64,000 bases of DNA from CAZDET01 sp964504335 (GTDB taxonomy: Bacteria > Bacteroidota > Bacteroidia > Chitinophagales > Saprospiraceae). A program made the position numbers and the translations under genes. This document shows positions 58,855 through 64,000 of the stretch, in pieces. Under the pieces are notes generated by a model, which was given only the letters and a program-made list of their open reading frames with translations, searched no databases and was not told the origin of the DNA. The stretch covers positions 17,150 through 81,149 of the forward strand of contig CAZDET010000019.1 in NCBI GenBank assembly GCA_964504335.1, read 5' to 3'. Within the stretch, counting starts at the first letter, position 1. Every line of letters starts with the position of its first letter.

Positions 58855-59424
58855 ATGGCCGTACGTGGACGTAGGATGCTCTTCCTGTTTATTCTCCTGA
58901 GTACGCTGGGATGCCTGTCCGACCAAACCCAGCAGCAACTAGATGCCGAGCCCTACTTCGATTTGGAAGGATTTATGCAAGGGGAGATTGCCCGGCTGGA
59001 TTCCATTGCTCCCGTGGTGCGCAAAACGATCTTGCTAAATGGCGAAGAAGAGATTAAAGAGCTGAATGAGATCGACTTCGAGCGAGAACTCAATATTTTT
59101 CTCGAATCAGATATCAATCGCCCCGCCTGGGTTGGGAAATACACCAGCGATACCCTCTACAGCGATTCTTCGACCTATCAAGTTACCTACCAGTCGCTCG
59201 ACAGCACCCTGCAGACCCGACAGCTAACCATCGTCTTCGGGCAGGAGGCCGCCGTCCGGGAAGTACGCATTCAACAACATACCAACACGATTCTTTCAGA
59301 AGGCGATCAATACCTGACCTATCTCGTCGACCGGTACTACGAGATCAGCACCGATCAAAGCATTCGGACCACAGAAGGTATTCACTCGACGATCCGGGGC
59401 GAGTTCCTCGACCCACCCAAATAA
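58855..59424 (+). CDS. Lipoprotein of unknown function
   Basis: 189 residues from ATG 58855, with basic MAVRGRR and a lipobox LLSTLGCLSD. The mature part begins with a helical, acidic stretch (QQQLDAEPYFDLEGFMQGEIARLDSIAPVVRKTILLNGEEEIKELNEIDFERELNIFLESDINRPAW) and then beta-strands (TYQVTYQSLDSTLQTRQLTIVFGQEAAVREVRIQQHT). Bacteroidota contain many proteins of this layout with no known role. Cotranscribed with gpmI (10-base gap). Its stop codon overlaps the U-tract of a minus-strand terminator. Confidence 0.78.
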   Translation: MAVRGRRMLFLFILLSTLGCLSDQTQQQLDAEPYFDLEGFMQGEIARLDSIAPVVRKTILLNGEEEIKELNEIDFERELNIFLESDINRPAWVGKYTSDTLYSDSSTYQVTYQSLDSTLQTRQLTIVFGQEAAVREVRIQQHTNTILSEGDQYLTYLVDRYYEISTDQSIRTTEGIHSTIRGEFLDPPK

Positions 59425-59515
59425 AAAAGAGGTAGCGCCACCACAGCACTACCTCAGCCCTAACCAAATAAAACCAAATTATATCTTGCGAGCGATAATC
59501 GCTTCTTTTCAGTTA
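59423..59515 (-). ncRNA. Predicted small RNA of about 93 nt with promoter and terminator
   Basis: A consensus promoter on the minus strand (59552-59522) should start RNA near 59515. About 60 bases later there is an intrinsic terminator: a 10-base-pair stem (59429-59438 with 59446-59455, one wobble), a 7-base loop and a run of six U (59428-59423). A short AGCGA/TCGCT hairpin lies inside the RNA near 59495-59507. No open frame of interest fits it. The RNA is transcribed toward the lipoprotein gene and ends at its stop codon. Every part is seen in the sequence; expression is inferred. Confidence 0.6.
59429..59455 (-). terminator. Intrinsic terminator on the minus strand
   Basis: GAGGTAGTGC pairs with GCGCTACCTC, followed on the minus strand by TTTTTTATTT. 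On the plus strand there is no T-run and the stem has a mismatch, so it is oriented for minus-strand transcription, although the preceding gene is on the plus strand. Confidence 0.75.
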
Positions 59516-59521
59516 CAATTA

Positions 59522-59552
59522 CAAATATAGGGACTTATTGTAAAAGATACAA
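59522..59552 (-). promoter_or_regulatory. Promoter of the predicted small RNA
   Basis: TTG at 59552-59550, 20 bases, TATATTTG at 59529-59522: a full consensus match. TTACAA and TTGTAA hexamers cluster over and around it (59513-59518, 59519-59524, 59538-59543, 59599-59604, 59624-59629), which could be operator sites. Confidence 0.65.
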
Positions 59553-59846
59553 TTACAGATTTTTTAAAAATTAAGCGTGATTACAGCCTATCTAACTATT
59601 GTAACGGAAATCTTTTGAAAATTTTACAAAACGGCGATTTTCATGACTAACTGTGCGGCCGGCGCTCCAACTTTCGAATATTTGGCATCCGCGATTCCTG
59701 GCAACAGTTTTTTGCGAAAAAGAAATTTTATTCGGAATAAAAATGAACCACCCATCTTTATTCTGATTTTCCGAGATATTGCTACTGGAAATAGTGTTCC
59801 GAGAAATCAAGCGCCGTTTCCATTAAATCCATCGAAGAAATCGCGT
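59553..59846. other. AT-rich intergenic region before the M28 peptidase gene
   Basis: 294 bases of strongly AT-rich sequence, unlike the rest of the window. It contains two of the TTGTAA/TTACAA hexamers and is open in one plus-strand frame that joins the M28 gene, but without signal-peptide or family features. No second RNA or gene is claimed. Confidence 0.45.
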
Positions 59847-61262
59847 ATGAGTAAGTTATTTTATCCGTTTTGCACCGTTCTAGTGCTCTTCCTCGCTTGT
59901 CCGAACTTGTTGTGGGGGCAGGAAACCGATTCGGATGCTTTTTTTATCCGTTCAATTTATGACCAAGCCCTGACAAAAGGGCAATCCTACGGGTGGCTCC
60001 GCCGATTGACCAAGGAGGTCGGGCCTCGCCTGAGTGGCTCTCCGCAAGCGGAGGCCGGGGTCATTCTGACGAAACGCATCCTGGAAGAGCTGGATTTCGA
60101 TACCGTATTTCTCCAACCCTGCGAGGTGCCTCGCTGGGAACGCGGGGCCCCCGAGCAAGTCCGCATCGTCGGATCGCAAACAATGGGTTCGGTTGATCTC
60201 CGCGCGCTGGCGCTCGGCAATAGTATCGGTACCGGCCCGGACGGCATTACCGCTGAAGTGATCGAGGTATTCAGCCTCGATACGCTCGAGCTGCTGGGCG
60301 AAGCGGCGCTCGCCGGCAAGATCGTCTTCTTCAACCGGCCACTAGACCCCACCCAGCTCAACACCTTCGCCGCCTACGGTGGTGCCGTCGATCAGCGCGG
60401 CCTCGGTGCCGCCCGCGCCGCCCCCTATGGAGCAGTAGGCGTAATCGTGCGCAGCATGACTACCCGCACCGACACCATCCCGCATACCGGTACGCTGCGC
60501 TACTCCGATGGCGTTGATCCCATCCCCGCCGTGGCAATCAGCACGGTAGACGCCGATTTACTCAGCCGACTCCTGCGGCAGGAACCCGTTCGGGTATACA
60601 TGCAAACCAATTGCCGGATGCTGCCGCCGGTTACTTCCTACAACGTCGTCGCAGAACGCCGCGGAACAACCCGACCCGACGAAATCATTCTCGTTGGGGG
60701 GCACCTCGACAGCTGGGACGTCGGCGAAGGCGCCCACGACGACGGAGCCGGGTGCGTCCAGGCCATGCAGGTGTGGCCGATCCTCCAGGCCCTCTCCTAC
60801 GAACCGCAACGCACGCTGCGCTGCGTGCTCTTCATGAACGAAGAAAACGGCCTGGTCGGAGGGCGAGCCTACTGGGACGCCTCCTCTCGGGAAGGCCTCC
60901 AGCACTACGCAGCCATCGAATCGGACCGGGGAGGGTTCACTCCACGCGGATTTTCCTGCGATGCCCTCGAATCGGTCTTTACCGATTACTATCGCCGGGT
61001 GAATTCCTGGCTGCCCTTACTGGAACCCTACGGACTCACCTTTTCCGCCGGTGGCTCCGGCGCCGACATTAGCGGCCTCAAATCGGAAGGTGGCATGCTG
61101 TTCGGTTTCGTACCGGATTCGCAGCGCTATTTCGACTTTCACCACACCGCAACCGATACCTTCGAAGCCGTCAATCGCCGCGAACTCGAACTCGGAGCAG
61201 CGGCTATCACCGCCCTGGTCTATCTGCTGGATAGCCAGGGGCTAAAGCCCGTTGATAAATAG
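59847..61262 (+). CDS. Secreted M28-family zinc peptidase
   Basis: 471 residues from ATG 59847 (MSKLFYPFCTVLVLFLACPNLLWGQ); the frame extends upstream but only the 59847 start gives a signal peptide. Opening YDQALTKGQSYGWLRRLTKEVGPRLSGSPQAEAGVILTKRIL is that of carboxypeptidase-Q-like M28 enzymes. A PA-type insert follows (about 110-215). Metal and catalytic residues are in ILVGGHLDSWDVGEGAHDDGAGC, FMNEENGLVGGRAY, and FHHTATDTFEAV near the end. A periplasmic or extracellular exopeptidase. Followed by hpt after 3 bases. Confidence 0.91.
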   Translation: MSKLFYPFCTVLVLFLACPNLLWGQETDSDAFFIRSIYDQALTKGQSYGWLRRLTKEVGPRLSGSPQAEAGVILTKRILEELDFDTVFLQPCEVPRWERGAPEQVRIVGSQTMGSVDLRALALGNSIGTGPDGITAEVIEVFSLDTLELLGEAALAGKIVFFNRPLDPTQLNTFAAYGGAVDQRGLGAARAAPYGAVGVIVRSMTTRTDTIPHTGTLRYSDGVDPIPAVAISTVDADLLSRLLRQEPVRVYMQTNCRMLPPVTSYNVVAERRGTTRPDEIILVGGHLDSWDVGEGAHDDGAGCVQAMQVWPILQALSYEPQRTLRCVLFMNEENGLVGGRAYWDASSREGLQHYAAIESDRGGFTPRGFSCDALESVFTDYYRRVNSWLPLLEPYGLTFSAGGSGADISGLKSEGGMLFGFVPDSQRYFDFHHTATDTFEAVNRRELELGAAAITALVYLLDSQGLKPVDK

Positions 61263-61265
61263 CAA

Positions 61266-61820
61266 ATGCGCGCCTCTATGCCGGACTTAATCACCCTAAA
61301 TAATTTGGAATTCGAGCCCTTGCTCAGCGAGGCTCAAATTCAGCAGCGAGTAGCAGAGATGGGCCGGGAAATCCAGGCCGATTATCCGGATCAGCCTCCC
61401 TTCTTCCTCGTTATGCTCAAGGGGGCATTTATCTTTGCTGCCGACCTGATTCGCGCTACCGGACTGGCCTCCGAGCTGGGGTTCGTGCGCGCTTCCTCCT
61501 ACGTGGGCACCAACTCCACCCGCACAATTAACTTGTCGGTGCCTCCCGAACCCAGCGAAGTGGCCCAACGCGATATCATTCTCGTGGAGGATATCGTAGA
61601 TTCCGGGCACACGATGCACCAGTTTTTACCTCGGCTATGGGAGCTGCAACCCCGCTCCGTGCGCCTCGCTACCCTTTTGTACAAGCCCGATGCCATGGAA
61701 GTGGAAGTCCCGGTCGATTACATCGGGTTTACCATCTCCCCTGAATTCGTGATCGGCTACGGGCTGGATTACGATGGCCGGGGCCGCCAACTGCGGGCTA
61801 TTTATCGCAAAAAAGACTGA
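61266..61820 (+). CDS. hpt: Hypoxanthine phosphoribosyltransferase
   Basis: 184 residues from ATG 61266; a second ATG at 61278 is possible. It salvages hypoxanthine or guanine with PRPP. The PRPP loop is DIILVEDIVDSGHTMHQFL, the early loop FFLVMLKGAFIFAADLIRA, and KPDAMEVEVPVDYIGFTI plus EFVIGYGLDYDGRGRQL complete the purine site. Normal length. It is cotranscribed with the M28 gene before it and the inositol-phosphatase gene after it. Confidence 0.95.
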   Translation: MRASMPDLITLNNLEFEPLLSEAQIQQRVAEMGREIQADYPDQPPFFLVMLKGAFIFAADLIRATGLASELGFVRASSYVGTNSTRTINLSVPPEPSEVAQRDIILVEDIVDSGHTMHQFLPRLWELQPRSVRLATLLYKPDAMEVEVPVDYIGFTISPEFVIGYGLDYDGRGRQLRAIYRKKD

Positions 61821-61851
61821 CACCTTGACCGAACAACTCCACTTGGCCGAA

Positions 61852-62628
61852 ATGACCACTCAGGTAGGAAACCTGGCCACCGAAGTAGGCAAATACATCC
61901 GGGCCGAACTGGGCAGCGTTACATCAGATGCCGTGGATGAAAAAGGCCTGAATAGCCTTGTCTCCTACGTCGATAAGCAAGCAGAAGAAAAGCTGGTCGA
62001 TGGCCTGCGCTCGCTGATTCCCCAGGCGACCTTCCTGACGGAAGAAGAGACCGTCGAGCAATCGACCGGCTTCTACCGCTGGATCATCGATCCCCTCGAT
62101 GGTACGACAAATTTCCTGTTTGGCCTGCCCCACTTTTCCGTCAGCATTGCCCTGGAACGCGACGGTGTATTGGTGCTTGGTGTGGTGTACGAAGCCTACC
62201 ACGGTGAGCTATTTACCGCCTGGCAAGGCGGCGGAGCCTTCAGCAACGGCCGGCCGATCCGCGTACGGCAAAACCCCGAACTGGCTCGCTCGCTCCTTGC
62301 TACGGGCTTCCCGTACACCGTATTCGAAGAAATGCCACAGTACCTGCGGCTATTCGAGCACTTAATGCGCCACACCCGCGGCTTGCGCCGCTTCGGATCG
62401 GCAGCCCTCGACCTGGCCTACGTAGCTGCAGGCCGCTACGATGGCTATTTCGAGAAAAGCATCAATGCCTGGGATATTGCCGGCGGCATCGTGTTGGTGC
62501 AAGAGGCCGGAGGAGTCGTAACGGATTTTCGCGGAGGCAATGGCGCTTTCCGCACAGGGGAAGTAGTGGCCGCGTCTTCGGCGCTGCATCCGCAACTCCT
62601 ACGAGCGGTCGAAGTGCATTTCGTCTAG
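61852..62628 (+). CDS. Inositol-monophosphatase-family phosphatase
   Basis: 258 residues from ATG 61852; a TTG at 61825 would add nine residues and shorten the gap to hpt from 31 to 4 bases. The metal site is FLTEEETVEQ and WIIDPLDGTTNFLFGLPHFSVSIAL (DPLDGTTN), with a second Asp in INAWDIAGGIVLVQEAGGVVTDF. These are the motifs of Mg2+-dependent, Li+-sensitive phosphatases (SuhB/ImpA group). The substrate may be inositol phosphate, another sugar phosphate or 3'-phosphoadenosine phosphate; sequence alone does not decide. Confidence 0.92.
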   Translation: MTTQVGNLATEVGKYIRAELGSVTSDAVDEKGLNSLVSYVDKQAEEKLVDGLRSLIPQATFLTEEETVEQSTGFYRWIIDPLDGTTNFLFGLPHFSVSIALERDGVLVLGVVYEAYHGELFTAWQGGGAFSNGRPIRVRQNPELARSLLATGFPYTVFEEMPQYLRLFEHLMRHTRGLRRFGSAALDLAYVAAGRYDGYFEKSINAWDIAGGIVLVQEAGGVVTDFRGGNGAFRTGEVVAASSALHPQLLRAVEVHFV

Positions 62629-62692
62629 AAGACCCCGCCATTAATCGATGACATCTCGTGTCTCGCCTTCAATTCACTAGCTTGCATTCGTT

Positions 62693-63931
62693 ATGAATCT
62701 GACCGAAAACATTCGCATTGCCCTCGATTCCGTAAGAGCTAACCTGCTCCGGGCGGTGCTCACTCTGATTATCATTGCCTTCGGCATCATGGCGCTGGTC
62801 GGTATTCTCACCGCGATCGATAGCGCCATCTTCTCCCTGAGTAGCAACCTTTCCAGTCTTGGCGCGAATACGTTCGATGTCGATCCGGCCGGCTCCGGAG
62901 TTCGGGGCAATCGAGGTGGTCGCCGGAAACGGATAGCTCCCAACTTTACCTTCGATCAGGTCCTGGAATTCAAACGGCGCTACGAATTTCCGGCGGATGT
63001 ATCGATTTCTTTCTTCGCTACGGGAAACGGCACCTTTTCCTATTCCGATCGGGAAACCAACCCCAACATGATCATCCTGGGCGCCGATGAGAATTACCTC
63101 GTAACGAAAGGATACGAACTGGCAGCCGGCCGCAACATCACCGCGCGGGAGGCCATGATGGGTGCCCAGATTGGCATTATTGGCACGGAGGTCGTCGACG
63201 TCCTGTTCAACGGCGACACGGAAAAGGCCTTGAATAAGATCGTCTCTACGGGCAAAGCCAATTTCCGCGTGATCGGCGTCACCGCGACCCGGGGAAGCAG
63301 TATGAACGAATCCCAGGATCGGCGTTTGATCGTTCCCATTCAAACGGCCAAACGCTTTTACGGCACCGACCGGACGCGCTACAACATCCTGACCGCCGTA
63401 CGGGATCCGAATCAAATCGATGCGGCCATTGCCGAAGCCACCATCATCCTGCGCAACATCCGTGGCTTGCGGGCAGGCCAGGAAAATGACTTCGAGATTT
63501 CTAAAAGCGAAGGGCTCATCAGCATCATCAAAGAAAATACCGTCGAATTGCGCCTGGCCGCCGTTGGCATCGGTCTAATGACGCTGCTGGGAGCAGCCAT
63601 CGGCCTGATGAATATCATGCTCGTCTCCGTCACCGAACGGACGCGCGAAATCGGGGTCCGCAAGTCGCTCGGGGCTACCCGCACCAACATTCTGACACAG
63701 TTTCTCGTAGAAGCCGTCGTCATTTGCCAGATGGGCGGCATCTTCGGTGTGTTTCTTGGCGTACTCGTCGGAAACGTAGTCACCTTGCTGCTCGGAGGAA
63801 ACTTCCTCTTTCCCTGGGTCTGGATCACGATCGCGTTGGTCGTTTGTACGGCCGTAGGTCTGCTCGCCGGTTTGTACCCGGCGCTGCGCGCGGCCGCACT
63901 CGATCCGATTGAAAGCCTGCGCTACGAGTGA
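62693..63931 (+). CDS. ABC transporter permease, MacB/FtsX type
   Basis: 412 residues. An N-terminal membrane helix (AVLTLIIIAFGIMALVGILTAI) is followed by a periplasmic MacB-like core domain (about 45-275) with an unusual basic GNRGGRRKR patch near its start. Three C-terminal helices form the FtsX domain (LAAVGIGLMTLLGAAIGLMNIMLVSVTERTREIGVRKSLGATRTNIL to GLLAGLYPALRAAALDPIESLRYE). The REIGVRKSLGA coupling segment is typical. Such permeases work with a cytosolic ATPase and often an adaptor, moving envelope substrates by mechanotransmission. No ATPase gene is within the window; it could lie just beyond the right edge. Confidence 0.92.
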   Translation: MNLTENIRIALDSVRANLLRAVLTLIIIAFGIMALVGILTAIDSAIFSLSSNLSSLGANTFDVDPAGSGVRGNRGGRRKRIAPNFTFDQVLEFKRRYEFPADVSISFFATGNGTFSYSDRETNPNMIILGADENYLVTKGYELAAGRNITAREAMMGAQIGIIGTEVVDVLFNGDTEKALNKIVSTGKANFRVIGVTATRGSSMNESQDRRLIVPIQTAKRFYGTDRTRYNILTAVRDPNQIDAAIAEATIILRNIRGLRAGQENDFEISKSEGLISIIKENTVELRLAAVGIGLMTLLGAAIGLMNIMLVSVTERTREIGVRKSLGATRTNILTQFLVEAVVICQMGGIFGVFLGVLVGNVVTLLLGGNFLFPWVWITIALVVCTAVGLLAGLYPALRAAALDPIESLRYE

Positions 63932-64000
63932 TTGCGAAGCCGTAGGTGTCGCCGGGTGCCCACCTCTTGCCGAATCAGTCGAACGAGAGTTTCGTACTTA

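Noticed and set aside
59592..59810. Minus-strand open frame of 72 codons in the AT-rich gap
   Set aside because: No recognisable features and no promoter; the clear minus-strand signals start downstream of it, so the small RNA explanation is better.
59643..59846. N-terminal extension of the M28 peptidase
   Set aside because: It would bury the signal peptide 68 residues inside the protein; the ATG at 59847 is the natural start.

Overview
The window is about 64 kb of a Bacteroidota chromosome with fairly high GC. It most likely comes from the Saprospiria (Lewinella-like), although the genus is inferred. The reasons are: two secreted proteins with C-terminal type IX secretion (T9SS) sorting domains, a complete MoxR/Bat operon, Bacteroidota-specific families (DUF5606, DUF4783, TIGR02757), a PorT-like outer-membrane barrel, a TonB receptor with a carboxypeptidase-regulatory-like domain, and promoters of the Bacteroidota type (TTG, about 20 bases, TAnnTTTG). 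I see no rRNA, tRNA, CRISPR array, prophage or complete insertion sequence.

Layout. 1-1.4 kb: end of RNase Y, then a DtxR-type metal regulator. 1.5-10.3 kb: mostly minus-strand secreted or lipid-anchored proteins (amidohydrolase, lipoproteins, S8 and M57 proteases), then a SAM methyltransferase and a CrtA-like monooxygenase. 10.5-20.6 kb: membrane adenylate cyclase, PPC-domain metalloprotease with T9SS tail, voltage-gated K+ channel, a 1371-residue SNF2 ATPase, and a four-helix-bundle gene broken by one in-frame TGA. 20.6-33 kb (minus strand): tail-specific protease, peptidase/propeller/barrel protein, K+-dependent membrane pyrophosphatase, and an operon of TPR protein, TonB receptor, LytS-like kinase and LytTR regulator. 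33-37.4 kb: a membrane aminopropyltransferase divergent from a lipoprotein ending in Gly-Gly, an overlapping YgiC-like ATP-grasp ligase and two small membrane proteins. 37.5-47.8 kb (minus): the Bat operon, two small lipoproteins, LptB and a PorT-like barrel. 48-64 kb: dienelactone hydrolase, fused E1 alpha-beta dehydrogenase, DUF5606, M3 peptidase, GT2, TIGR02757, GpmI, M28 peptidase, Hpt, inositol-phosphatase family and an ABC permease.

The most novel signals are non-coding. Three intergenic regions (about 2.89-3.10, 8.06-8.35 and 48.97-49.22 kb) hold diverged copies of one structured element. Each has its own promoter with exactly 20 bases between TTG and the -7 box, a CCAATCT-like motif near the predicted RNA start, and a downstream core of three hairpins whose loops and stems change while pairing is kept. 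One copy has no same-strand gene downstream, so this looks like an undescribed small-RNA family. A separate small RNA of about 93 nt is predicted on the minus strand at 59.42-59.52 kb, with a consensus promoter and a strong intrinsic terminator.

The most interesting protein set is the 33-37 kb cluster. A lipoprotein with an E. coli YgiB-like tail (Ser/Arg-rich, ending Gly-Gly) overlaps a YgiC-like ATP-grasp gene and lies next to a membrane spermidine-synthase-like gene. This suggests covalent modification of an envelope lipoprotein, possibly with a polyamine. That biochemical link is inference.
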